This document shows positions 7,847 to 14,853 of a DNA stretch of 20,721 bases, in pieces. The notes under the pieces were generated by a model, which searched no databases, was not told the origin of the DNA, and worked only from the letters and a program-made list of their open reading frames with translations. The position numbers and the translations under genes were made by a program. Every line of letters starts with the position of its first letter. The stretch's first letter is position 1. This DNA is from AP-15 sp035503615. Lineage in GTDB: Bacteria > Pseudomonadota > Alphaproteobacteria > ATCC43930 > CGMCC-115725. The stretch lies in assembly GCA_035503615.1 (NCBI GenBank), contig DATJTI010000039.1, positions 1 through 20,721 on the forward strand, given 5' to 3'.

Positions 7847-8865
7847 GGCTCGCCCCGGCGCGGGTGGCTGCCTTTCTGCAGCGCCCCGATCCTGCAATCG
7901 GCGCGGTTCTGTTGCATGGCCCGGATGCGGGCCTGGTGCGCGAGCGCGCCGATGCGCTCGTCCGCACCGTCTGCCCGGATCTGGGCGACCCGTTCCGGAT
8001 CGCCGAATTGACCGGCGCGGGGCTTGCCGCCGATCCCTCCCGCCTCGCCGATGAGGCGGCGCAGCTGAGCCTTCTCGGTGGACCCCGGGTGGTGCGGGTG
8101 CGTGGCGCGGTCGATGGGATCGCGCGGCTGTTCGCAGAGGTTTTCGCTGCGGCGCGGAATGACGCGCTGATCGTGGTCGAGGCCGGCGAGCTGGCGAGCT
8201 CCTCGGCATTGCGGCGCACATTCGAAGGTGCGGCGCACGCGGTCGCGATCGGCTGCTATCCTGATACTCCGCTCGATCGCGCCGCGGTAATTCGCAGCAG
8301 TCTCGAGGCGCAATCGGTCACCATCAGTCGCGACGCAATGCAATACCTCGTCGAGCATCTCGGGGGTGACCGGCTGCTCACCCGCTCGGAGCTCGACAAG
8401 CTTGTCCTCTACGCCGGAGCAGGCGGGCGGGTCGAGCTCGAAGATGCGCGCCGTTCGGTCGGCGACAGCGCCGCGATCGAGATCGACGATGCGGTGATGG
8501 CGGCTGCCGAGGGCGACCCGGCGCGACTCGAACGCGTGCTCGACCGGGTCTTGCGGGAGGGCGAAACACCGGTCGCGGTCATTCGCGCGTTATTGCGCCA
8601 TCTGCATCGGCTGCAACTGCTCGCAGCGCTGGCGAGCTCCGGGATCCCGGTCGCCGACATCGTGCGCAATGCCCGCCCGCCAATCTTCTTCAAGCATCAG
8701 GAGAGTGTCCGGCGCCAGCTCGGGCGATGGAGCGGCGCGGAGCTGCGCCAGGCGCTCGAACGCCTGACCGAGGCCGAGATCGGGATGAAGACGACGGGAT
8801 TGCCGGCCGAGACGCTGTGCCGGCAGGCGATGCTGGCGGTGGCGGTGGCGCCGGCCCTGCCGTAG
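7843..8865 (+). CDS. holA: DNA polymerase III subunit delta
   Basis: A 340-residue clamp-loader subunit that opens the sliding clamp during replication. The N-terminal AAA+-like domain (residues about 20-130) includes AVLLHGPDAGLVRERADALV and the segment LSLLGGPRVVRVRG. The middle contains HLGGDRLLTRSELDKLVLYAG, highly typical of HolA. The C-terminal collar helices include ALLRHLHRLQLL and GLPAETLCRQAML. Length and motif order match the family. It begins in a 4-base ATGA overlap with lptE. Its 3' end converges on the Rieske gene with a 60-base gap that holds only a weak hairpin. Confidence 0.95.
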   Translation: MRLAPARVAAFLQRPDPAIGAVLLHGPDAGLVRERADALVRTVCPDLGDPFRIAELTGAGLAADPSRLADEAAQLSLLGGPRVVRVRGAVDGIARLFAEVFAAARNDALIVVEAGELASSSALRRTFEGAAHAVAIGCYPDTPLDRAAVIRSSLEAQSVTISRDAMQYLVEHLGGDRLLTRSELDKLVLYAGAGGRVELEDARRSVGDSAAIEIDDAVMAAAEGDPARLERVLDRVLREGETPVAVIRALLRHLHRLQLLAALASSGIPVADIVRNARPPIFFKHQESVRRQLGRWSGAELRQALERLTEAEIGMKTTGLPAETLCRQAMLAVAVAPALP

Positions 8866-8893
8866 CCGGAACGGTCAGCAGGCGGCAACCACT

Positions 8894-8925
8894 CCCCGTG
8901 ATTCAGGACGCAGATCCTGGAGGGG
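8894..8925. terminator. Weak composite hairpin between the converging holA and petA genes
   Basis: Inner arms CAGGA (8904-8908) and TCCTG (8915-8919) pair around CGCAGA, and outer CCCC (8894-8897) pairs with GGGG (8922-8925). No T tract follows on either strand. It could act as a bidirectional transcription barrier because of its position between convergent genes, but the structure is weak. Confidence 0.25.
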
Positions 8926-9594
8926 TCAGATCTGCAGGATCGAGCCGAAATCCCAGGTTTCGCCGGGCGGATTCTGGCCGACCCGCACCGTTGTCTTGTC
9001 GGTGAAGTGATAGGGCGGCACCGGCAGGTTATAGGGAGCCGGCACCCCGGCATACACCCGGCCGGCGAGATCGTATTTCGAGCCGTGGCACGGACAGAAA
9101 TAGCCGCCGAGCCAGTCCGGCACCGGGTTGGACGGATCGGGCTTCGGAAAAAAGTTGGGGATGCAGCCGAGATGCGTGCAAATCCCGACCAGCACCGCGT
9201 ATTTCGGCTCGATCGAGCGGTGCCAGTTCTTGGCATAGGGAGGCTGCTGCTCGGCGTCGCTATCAGGGTCGCTGAGCCGCCCGACCAGCTTGGGATTCTG
9301 CAGCATCTTGAGCAGTACCGGGGTGCGGTCGGTGACGAAGATCGGCTTGCCGCGCCACTGCACGATGATCTGCTGGCCGGGTGCGACCTTGGTCAGATCG
9401 ACATCGACCGGCCCACCGGCGGCGAGGACATCGGCCGCCGGGTTCATCGAGTCGATCAGCACATAGGCCGTCGCGGCCACGCTGACCGCGCCGACGGCAC
9501 CAGCCACCAGCAGCAGGAAATCGCGGCGCGTCTCTGTCGGATCGCCGCCGTGATAAGCCGGCGTCGCGGAAAGATGCTGGGTTTGGTCCGTCAT
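8926..9594 (-). CDS. petA: Ubiquinol-cytochrome c reductase iron-sulfur subunit (Rieske protein)
   Basis: The Rieske [2Fe-2S] subunit of the cytochrome bc1 complex, which passes electrons from ubiquinol to cytochrome c1. 222 residues. TRRDFLLLVAG (residues 22-32) is a TAT-type signal anchor continuing into a transmembrane helix to about residue 48. The cluster ligands are Cys139 and His141 (CTHLGC) plus Cys167 and His170 (CPCHGS); Cys144 and Cys169 are the disulfide pair. The start is supported by an AGGA site. Unusually for alphaproteobacteria, no petB or petC lies next to it: downstream is the convergent holA and upstream a divergent enolase-superfamily gene. It therefore looks like a one-gene unit. 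Confidence 0.96.
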   Translation of the reverse strand: MTDQTQHLSATPAYHGGDPTETRRDFLLLVAGAVGAVSVAATAYVLIDSMNPAADVLAAGGPVDVDLTKVAPGQQIIVQWRGKPIFVTDRTPVLLKMLQNPKLVGRLSDPDSDAEQQPPYAKNWHRSIEPKYAVLVGICTHLGCIPNFFPKPDPSNPVPDWLGGYFCPCHGSKYDLAGRVYAGVPAPYNLPVPPYHFTDKTTVRVGQNPPGETWDFGSILQI

Positions 9595-9734
9595 CGCGCT
9601 TCCTGTAGTTTTGCTGTCGGCATGGCATCCTGGCCGCCGGCGATGCTAGCTGGTGCCGGCGTTGCGGCCGATGCTACGATTGGCCGCAGGATTGCTGCCG
9701 TCGCCTCGGGACCGAATTTTTGCAGGACGCAGGT

Positions 9735-10928
9735 ATGAAGGGCGAGCACGACATGAAGATCAGCCGCATCGAAAGCTTTGTTCTCGGCACCCGCAGTTCT
9801 AAGGATCTGCTGTTCTGCCGGGTCGAGACCGAGAGCGGGCTCTACGGCTGGGGCGAAGCTTACGTCACCCACGGCAAGGAAGGCGTCGTCGCTGAATGCC
9901 TGCGGGCGATGGCGCCGCATCTGATCGGCCGCAGCGCCTTCAACATCCGCCACACCGGGCAAGTCATCTTCGAGGATTTCGCGATCAAGCGCGGCTCTCC
10001 GGAGCTCTTTTCCGCGTGGAGCGCGGTCGAGATCGCCTCCTGGGACATTCTCGGCAAATGCGCCGGCCTGCCGGTCTACAACCTGATCGGCGGCCCGTCG
10101 CGTGAGCGCGTGCGGGTCTACGCCAATGGCTGGGCACGCGGCTCGACCATCGAAGATGGTGTCGAACAGGGCCTCCGGGTCAAGGCGATGGGTTTCACCG
10201 CCGCGAAGTTCGATCCGTTTCCGGGCCCGTGGCGCAGTTTTGTCGATCGCCGCGACGAGGATTTTGCGATCGCCTATGTCGCTGCGATGCGGCAGGCGCT
10301 AGGCCCCGATTTCGAATTGCTGATCGAAGCGCATCGCCGCTTTGCTCCGGCCCACGCGATCCGGATCGGCCATCGCCTCGCCGAGCTCGGCATCGACTGG
10401 TACGAAGAGCCCTGCCTGTCGGAAAATATCGAGCTGGTGGCCGAAGTGCGCCGCGCGGTGCCGATCCCGATCGTCACCGGCGAGGCGATCTGCACCCGCG
10501 AGGCCTTTTTCGAATGCCTCGCCAAGCGCGCCGCCGACATCCTCAACCCCGACATCTGCGTGGTCGGCGGCATCACCGCGATGCTCGACATTGCGGCGAT
10601 GGCGCAGCCGCAGGCTGTCGTGATGGCACCGCACAACTACAACAGCACGCTTGTCGGCCTCGCTGCGACCGTGCACGTCTCGGCGGTGATCCCGAACTTT
10701 CGTATCACCGAGTATTTCGTCAACTTCCAGGATCTGTGCCGGGAGATCGCGACCACCTCGCTGACCGTCCAGGATGGCTGGATCGATCTGCCGAAAGCGC
10801 CCGGGCTCGGCATCGACATCGATGTCGAACGGCTGCGGGCACATCCGCACCAGGAGGCGACGCATCGCGGCTTCCGCCAGTACTGGGAAGAGTATCCGCG
10901 CAAGGGGTACGTGCCGGGGCTGCGGTGA
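9735..10928 (+). CDS. Mandelate racemase/muconate lactonizing enzyme family protein, galactonate dehydratase-like
   Basis: An enolase-superfamily (beta/alpha)7-barrel enzyme of 397 residues, abstracting a proton alpha to a carboxylate with Mg2+. N-terminal capping domain about residues 1-125, then the barrel. Metal ligands are inferred as Glu198 (in LIEAHRRF), Glu224 (EEP) and Glu250 (GEAI); catalytic histidines as His200 and His300 (APHNYNS). The spacings 26, 26 and 50, and the +2 position of the first His, equal those of E. coli galactonate dehydratase (D183, H185, E209, E235, H285). That supports an acid-sugar dehydratase, although the first ligand is Glu rather than Asp. I chose the ATG at 9735 because AGGA lies 7 bases upstream; ATG at 9753 (MKISRIESF) is also plausible from homologue starts. 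The stop overlaps the thioesterase start. Confidence 0.9.
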   Translation: MKGEHDMKISRIESFVLGTRSSKDLLFCRVETESGLYGWGEAYVTHGKEGVVAECLRAMAPHLIGRSAFNIRHTGQVIFEDFAIKRGSPELFSAWSAVEIASWDILGKCAGLPVYNLIGGPSRERVRVYANGWARGSTIEDGVEQGLRVKAMGFTAAKFDPFPGPWRSFVDRRDEDFAIAYVAAMRQALGPDFELLIEAHRRFAPAHAIRIGHRLAELGIDWYEEPCLSENIELVAEVRRAVPIPIVTGEAICTREAFFECLAKRAADILNPDICVVGGITAMLDIAAMAQPQAVVMAPHNYNSTLVGLAATVHVSAVIPNFRITEYFVNFQDLCREIATTSLTVQDGWIDLPKAPGLGIDIDVERLRAHPHQEATHRGFRQYWEEYPRKGYVPGLR

Positions 10929-11470
10929 GCGACAACGCTGCAGCGGGAACGGTGCCGCCGATCGGCATCGAGGCACCCTTTGCGCGCTATCGCGGCAAGG
11001 TGCTGCCGCAATGGATCGATATCAACGGCCATCTGAACTTTGCCTATTACAGCGTGCTGTTCGACGAAGCCGCCGATCTATTGTTCGACGCAATCGGCAT
11101 CGGCCAGAGCTACAAGCGGGCGACCGGCCACGGCACGTTTGTCGTCGAGACCCACAACCGTTACGAGCACGAGCTGCTGGTTGGTGAGCAGGTTCGCGTC
11201 GTCAGCCAGATCCTCGGCGCCGACGCGAAGCGGCTGCACCTGGCGCACGAAATGTTCCGGCTCGGCGACGGACGGCGCGCAGCCACCCAGGAGCTGATGT
11301 TCCTGTCGATCGACCTCGCCCGCCGCCGGGTCGTGCCATTTCTCGCCACCGCCCAGCACCGGGTGGCGGCCGCCGCCGGAGCGCATGCGGTGCTGGCGGT
11401 ACCCGAATGGGCCGGCAGAAAGGTGGCGATGACCGGTCGCGACCAGCCGGGCGGGCGGTCCGGCGCCTGA
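10925..11470 (+). CDS. Hotdog-fold acyl-CoA thioesterase, betainyl-CoA thioesterase-like
   Basis: A 181-residue 4HBT-type hotdog thioesterase. The key region is WIDINGHLNFAYYSVLFDEA (about residues 30-49), with the Asp-x-Asn-Gly-His motif at the start of the long hotdog helix. GHGTFVVETHNRYEHELLVGEQVRV and AKRLHLAHEMFRLGDGRRAATQELMFLSIDL follow. From memory, this pattern resembles the thioesterases that accompany carnitine dehydrogenase (CdhB-like), but no carnitine genes lie nearby. Translation begins at a GTG that overlaps the preceding stop (GTGA), so it is coupled to the enolase-superfamily gene and probably serves the same pathway. It ends 15 bases from a convergent gene. The substrate is unknown. 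Confidence 0.88.
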   Translation: MSDNAAAGTVPPIGIEAPFARYRGKVLPQWIDINGHLNFAYYSVLFDEAADLLFDAIGIGQSYKRATGHGTFVVETHNRYEHELLVGEQVRVVSQILGADAKRLHLAHEMFRLGDGRRAATQELMFLSIDLARRRVVPFLATAQHRVAAAAGAHAVLAVPEWAGRKVAMTGRDQPGGRSGA

Positions 11471-11485
11471 TCGTGCTATTGGCGG

Positions 11486-11890
11486 TCAGCGCAGCGCGTT
11501 GTGGATCAGATATTCGGCGAAATCGCCCGGCCTCAGCTTGATCTCGATGCGGCCGCCATCGCCGTCGAGCGCCCGGCTTACGAGAAAGTGGTTCTCGACC
11601 CGGGCGGGAGCGAGGCGGAACACACCCTTCGCTCCTTTGAGCTTGGGATAGATGGCAGGGTCGATCATCTTCTCCTTGCCGGCGAGCCGCTGCAGCAGTT
11701 CGTCCTCGCCGGATTCGCCGACCTCGCGTTTGCGCACCACTGTCCAGTCGGTTTCTCCGGCCCAGCCCGCGGCGGCGAGCGGCTTCGGGTCGCCCTCGGC
11801 GACACCGACCTTATAGACGTGCCGCCCGAGCCCAACATCCGAGGCCCAGCGGCTGAGCGAGGCGCTGCGGGCGACATAGAGAAATCCCAT
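11486..11890 (-). CDS. Conserved hypothetical protein, possibly GIY-YIG/T5orf172-like
   Basis: A 134-residue protein beginning MGFLYVARSASLSRWASDVG. The frame is open further upstream, but an AGGAGCAGG-type ribosome-binding site sits just before the ATG at 11890. The protein contains LYVARS, then VYKVGVAEGDPKPLAAAGWAGETDWTVV, a KEKMIDPAIYPKLKGAKGVF segment, and ends AEYLIHNALR. I have the impression that close relatives occur across alphaproteobacteria, but I know no function. The YV...YKVG arrangement is loosely like the first strands of GIY-YIG or T5orf172 domains; this is a weak guess, since the conserved catalytic Arg and Glu are not clearly placed. A strong dyad lies 30 bases upstream of its start. 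Confidence 0.75.
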   Translation of the reverse strand: MGFLYVARSASLSRWASDVGLGRHVYKVGVAEGDPKPLAAAGWAGETDWTVVRKREVGESGEDELLQRLAGKEKMIDPAIYPKLKGAKGVFRLAPARVENHFLVSRALDGDGGRIEIKLRPGDFAEYLIHNALR

Positions 11891-11919
11891 CCTGCTCCTC
11901 CGGTCCCGACCGCAGGAAT

Positions 11920-11941
11920 AAAACGATATGCCGATCGTTTT
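11920..11941. promoter_or_regulatory. Perfect 8-bp inverted repeat, candidate operator
   Basis: AAAACGAT (11920-11927) and ATCGTTTT (11934-11941) are exact reverse complements around ATGCCG. The element is AT-rich in a GC-rich setting. It lies 30 bases upstream of the minus-strand hypothetical gene and 42 bases upstream of the plus-strand small ORF, so it could be a shared operator. A terminator is less likely because no gene reads into it. Confidence 0.5.
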
Positions 11942-11983
11942 TAGCGAGTTTCCAACCCCGAAGCCACCCATCGGGATCAGGTC

Positions 11984-12118
11984 ATGCCATTTCTGATCGG
12001 TGCCGCGACCGCGGCGACCACGTCGCTGTGCATGATATTCGGCCAGATCGATACTGGTTTTGCCGCCTGCGGCGTGCTGCTCGCCGCCATCGTCCTGATG
12101 ACCCTGCGGGAAGGTTGA
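11984..12118 (+). CDS. Putative 44-residue small membrane protein
   Basis: The ATG at 11984 opens a 44-codon frame beginning MPFLIGAATAATTSLCMIFG, followed by QIDTGFAACGVLLAAIVLMT and ending LREG. It has two hydrophobic stretches (about residues 2-19 and 25-40) separated by a short QIDTG turn, which would fit a small two-helix or hairpin membrane protein. About 33 of 43 third codon positions are G or C, in line with coding use here. A weak GGGA/AGG site precedes the start. It is not a family I recognise. It may be a real small gene or chance. Confidence 0.4.
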   Translation: MPFLIGAATAATTSLCMIFGQIDTGFAACGVLLAAIVLMTLREG

Positions 12119-12284
12119 GCCCGCCCGAACAGGGCTGCGCCGGTTCGTCGCAGCTGGCGATTACCAGCCGCCGTGCCGCCCTCGTGGCGGACCGGTCGTT
12201 GCTTCCGAAGTGACACGCACGGGATCATTTCGATAGACTCCCCGCCGCTGGCCTGGGTCAAGGCGAGGTTGGGGGGTCTCGAAA

Positions 12285-13508
12285 ATGCGGCGGTCGCTTC
12301 TGGCAGCGCGCGCGCTCGCCTTCGGCTTGACGATGCTGCCCGCTCGGCAGGGGGCGGCGCTGGGACTCGACCCGGCGTTTCATCGCCCACTCATCGGACC
12401 CGAACGGGCGGAGGGCGTCGTGGTCTGGAGCCACGGACGTTCGCTCGCGGGCGAAGACTCGACCACACCGACACCACCCTATCTGCGAGTGCTGCGCGAT
12501 TCCGGCTGGGACGTGCTGCGCTTCGACCGACTGCGCGAGGACGACAGCCTCGGCCGCAGCACCCGCCTGCTGGTAGCGCTTACCGCTCGGCTGAAGCGAC
12601 AGGATTACCACCGAATCGTTCTGGCCGGCCAATCCTTCGGGGGGTTCCTGGCGCTGATGGCGGCCGATGATACGGACAACGTCGATGCGGTCATCGCCAC
12701 CGCGCCGGCTGCGTTCGGCGATTTCCAGGATTCCTACAGTACCTGGCGATTGAATGCGACGCGGCTCTACCCGCTGCTAGCGCGAGTCCGCCGGGCCCGA
12801 ATCATGCTGTTCTTTTTTCACGATGACGATTTCGACCCGGGCGGGCGGGGCATCGAATCGCGCGCGATCCTCGCCCGGCGCGGCCTCGGCTTCGCGGTCA
12901 TCGACCAGCCGGCGTTCTTGGAGGGCCACTGGATCGCTTCGAGCGGCTTGTTCTTGCGCCGCTTCGGCGATTGCGTGCGCGATTTCGCCAAGGATGACGG
13001 GCTCGCGGGCGAATTCTTCTGCCACCCGTCCTGGGGCGACGCACCGAGCGCCGCGCTGCGCCTGCCCCGCGAGCTGCTGCGGCCACCGACCGCGGCGCCA
13101 GCGCTGCTCGCGGCGATCGGCGGCTCGGTTCCGGCAGCCGCCGCGACCCGGACCGACGCCGCCGCCGGCGATATCTGGTACGGTTTCTACCCCAACGGAC
13201 GGGAAATCCTGCTGGCAATCGAGGCGGTGCACGGGCAGGAGCTGACCGCGATTTACGCGATCGGACCCGGGATCGACCGCAACGAGCCGGCGGAATGGAG
13301 CCGGCGTACCGGTCGCTGCGATGGTGGCGACATGGTGTTCGCCCAGTCCGGTCATAGCACGCTGCGCTTCCGTCTGCGCGACGATGGCGGACTTGCGGCA
13401 ACCTGGATTTCGCCCGACGGCAAGACCAAAATGAAGGGCGGGCTGCGCCGCATCGATCGGCTGGATCTTGCGACACGCACCGCGGCAAACGGCGGTCAGG
13501 GCCAGTAG
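12285..13508 (+). CDS. Putative secreted alpha/beta hydrolase with an additional C-terminal domain
   Basis: 407 residues. The N-terminus (MRRSLLAARALAFGLTMLPA) looks like a signal peptide. Residues about 40-250 form an alpha/beta hydrolase: GVVVWSHGRS at the oxyanion strand, the nucleophile elbow GQSFGG with Ser117, an acid candidate at Asp182/Asp184 in LFFFHDDDFDPGG, and His215 in LEGHW. Residues about 290-400 form a separate part rich in predicted beta strands (WYGFYPNGREILLAIEAVHG, ELTAIYAIGPG, DDGGLAATWISPDG, LRRID). I do not recognise it; it may sense or bind a ligand or polymer. The start has a GGGGG site. The last 13 bases overlap the convergent CopD-like gene. The substrate is unknown. 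Confidence 0.8.
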   Translation: MRRSLLAARALAFGLTMLPARQGAALGLDPAFHRPLIGPERAEGVVVWSHGRSLAGEDSTTPTPPYLRVLRDSGWDVLRFDRLREDDSLGRSTRLLVALTARLKRQDYHRIVLAGQSFGGFLALMAADDTDNVDAVIATAPAAFGDFQDSYSTWRLNATRLYPLLARVRRARIMLFFFHDDDFDPGGRGIESRAILARRGLGFAVIDQPAFLEGHWIASSGLFLRRFGDCVRDFAKDDGLAGEFFCHPSWGDAPSAALRLPRELLRPPTAAPALLAAIGGSVPAAAATRTDAAAGDIWYGFYPNGREILLAIEAVHGQELTAIYAIGPGIDRNEPAEWSRRTGRCDGGDMVFAQSGHSTLRFRLRDDGGLAATWISPDGKTKMKGGLRRIDRLDLATRTAANGGQGQ

Positions 13509-13966
13509 CGCCCGCTGCCGCCGATCGCCGCCACGACGAGACCGAGCACCAGATTGATCAACACGATCAGCCGGATCTGCGCAAGCTGGCGGGCCCCGCC
13601 AGCCCAATCCTGCCGTCCCACGGCACCGCGAAAGCGCCGCCACGGCGCAAAAAAGAGGTGCAGAAACAGCAGCATCATCAGGATGCCGAGCCCCATCATC
13701 AGATGGATGTAGAGGCTAATTCCGGAAAAGCCGCCATAAAGGCCAAAGATCATCCAGAACCCGCTCACCAACAGCAGCACGATGGCGGCGAAGACCCAGG
13801 CAAAAAACCGCCGCAACACACGCGACCACAACACCAGCCGCGGCGCCGGGTCGAGCGAGGTGGTGGCCGGCCGCAGCACCAGGTAGGCGAAGAACATGCC
13901 GCCGACCCAGACCACCGCAGCCAGGATATGGACGACCAGTGCAACTATGGCGAGGGTATCGGTCAC
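13496..13966 (-). CDS. CopD family integral membrane protein
   Basis: A 156-residue protein with four predicted membrane helices (about residues 5-30, 50-75, 83-107 and 130-150). HILAAVVWVGGMFFAYLVLRP is the typical first helix, with the conserved His and Trp-Val-Gly-Gly seen in CopD/DUF2269-type proteins. RRFFAWVFAAIVLLLVSGFWM and IHLMMGLGILMMLLFLHL follow. The family is linked to copper handling or haem-like ligands in membranes, but no copper genes are nearby. It starts with GTG, 9 bases after the end of the glutathione transferase gene, so the two are likely co-transcribed. The stop codon lies inside the 3' end of the opposing hydrolase gene. Confidence 0.85.
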   Translation of the reverse strand: MTDTLAIVALVVHILAAVVWVGGMFFAYLVLRPATTSLDPAPRLVLWSRVLRRFFAWVFAAIVLLLVSGFWMIFGLYGGFSGISLYIHLMMGLGILMMLLFLHLFFAPWRRFRGAVGRQDWAGGARQLAQIRLIVLINLVLGLVVAAIGGSGRYWP

Positions 13967-13975
13967 TGCCTTCGC

Positions 13976-14671
13976 TCAGTCGCCGGCGGCACGAGTCTGG
14001 CGGGCGAGTCCGCCAAAGGCGTCGAGCATACGCTCGCGCCAGGCGGCGACCGGGTCGTCCGCTGCGAGCAACGCAAAGTCACTGACTGCGCGAGCCCACT
14101 GAAACGCACCGAAGACCACGTAGTCCGCGTAGGACGATCCAGCCCCGCCGAGATAGGGTTGGCGCTCGACAGTACGGCGCAACGGCGCCAGGCTCTCGCG
14201 AAACGCCGGCAGCCGCGCCTCGCGCTTTTCGACCACCTGTTCGAGGGTGCGGCCGAACCGCTCCTCGCGCGAGCGGCGGAAATAGTCCCGGTCCGCCGGA
14301 GCGACGCGGCGCCAGATGTCGAGCACGACGAGTGCGACGAGCGCCGGCTGCACCACGGTCTCGGTCCAGTTCTGCACAAAAATGGTCAAGGCTCGCCCGG
14401 CTTCGCCGCCGTAAAGCGACGGCCGCTCGGGATAGCTGGCTTCGAGATAGGCGGCGATGGCCGATGAATCATGCACCACGCGGTCGCCGTCGACGATGAC
14501 GGGAACCCGTCCGGCGTTGGGCTGCGGCAGCCGCTCTTTTTCTGTGAACCGCCACGGGATCGTGTCGACCTCGAACCCCTTGTGTGCGAGCGCCATGCGC
14601 GTGCGCCAGCAGAATGGGCTGAAGCGCCGGTCTGCTTCGGCGCCGGCGAGGTCATAGAGCGTGATGGCCAT
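13976..14671 (-). CDS. Glutathione S-transferase family protein, LigE (beta-etherase)-like
   Basis: 231 residues with an N-terminal thioredoxin-like domain (about 1-85) and a C-terminal helical domain. MAITLYDLAG, SPFCWRTRMALAHKGFEVD, GRVPVIVDGDRVVHDSSAIAAYL and YPERPSL give the GST fold with the cis-Pro Val-Pro-Val and the Asp-Ser glutathione motif. PADRDYFRRSREERFGRTLEQVV, RLPAFRESLAPLRR and YLGGAGSSYADY closely recall the LigE beta-aryl etherase branch (from memory of that family). Many relatives occur outside lignin degraders, so etherase activity is not implied. The ATG at 14671 has a GGAGA site; an in-frame upstream extension lacks support. It precedes the CopD-like gene and is divergent from aroQ. 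Confidence 0.88.
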   Translation of the reverse strand: MAITLYDLAGAEADRRFSPFCWRTRMALAHKGFEVDTIPWRFTEKERLPQPNAGRVPVIVDGDRVVHDSSAIAAYLEASYPERPSLYGGEAGRALTIFVQNWTETVVQPALVALVVLDIWRRVAPADRDYFRRSREERFGRTLEQVVEKREARLPAFRESLAPLRRTVERQPYLGGAGSSYADYVVFGAFQWARAVSDFALLAADDPVAAWRERMLDAFGGLARQTRAAGD

Positions 14672-14800
14672 CTCGTTCTCCAGGCGCGGATCGTCCAGGG
14701 CACCACTATGGCGGTCTATCAAAGAGGCGCAAAGCCCGCCGACCGGCGCCAGCGCAACGATGCGCGCACGGCCCGGTTTCGTGCCACTCGGGACGACGTC

Positions 14801-14828
14801 TTGCCGGCCGGCACCTGCATGCTATAAC
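14801..14828 (+). promoter_or_regulatory. Predicted sigma70-type promoter for the aroQ-accB-accC-aat cluster
   Basis: TTGCCG (14801-14806), a 16-base spacer and TATAAC (14823-14828) stand 26 bases before the aroQ GTG. The first following gene has a strong GGGAGGA ribosome-binding site. The call rests on hexamer match and position only; it would give a leader of roughly 20 bases. Confidence 0.5.
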
Positions 14829-14853
14829 CCGGCGACGGCAAGGGAGGACGCTG

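Larger units (their letters stand above)
11891..12284. other. 394-base intergenic region with a dyad, a possible 44-residue ORF and no large gene
   Basis: Lies between the divergent hypothetical gene and the alpha/beta hydrolase gene. It contains an 8+8 base dyad at 11920-11941, a short hydrophobic ORF at 11984-12118 and a small GC hairpin near 12177-12191 (CCGCC/GGCGG). The remaining 12192-12284 presumably carries the hydrolase promoter, but I could not find a convincing hexamer pair. Confidence 0.6.
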
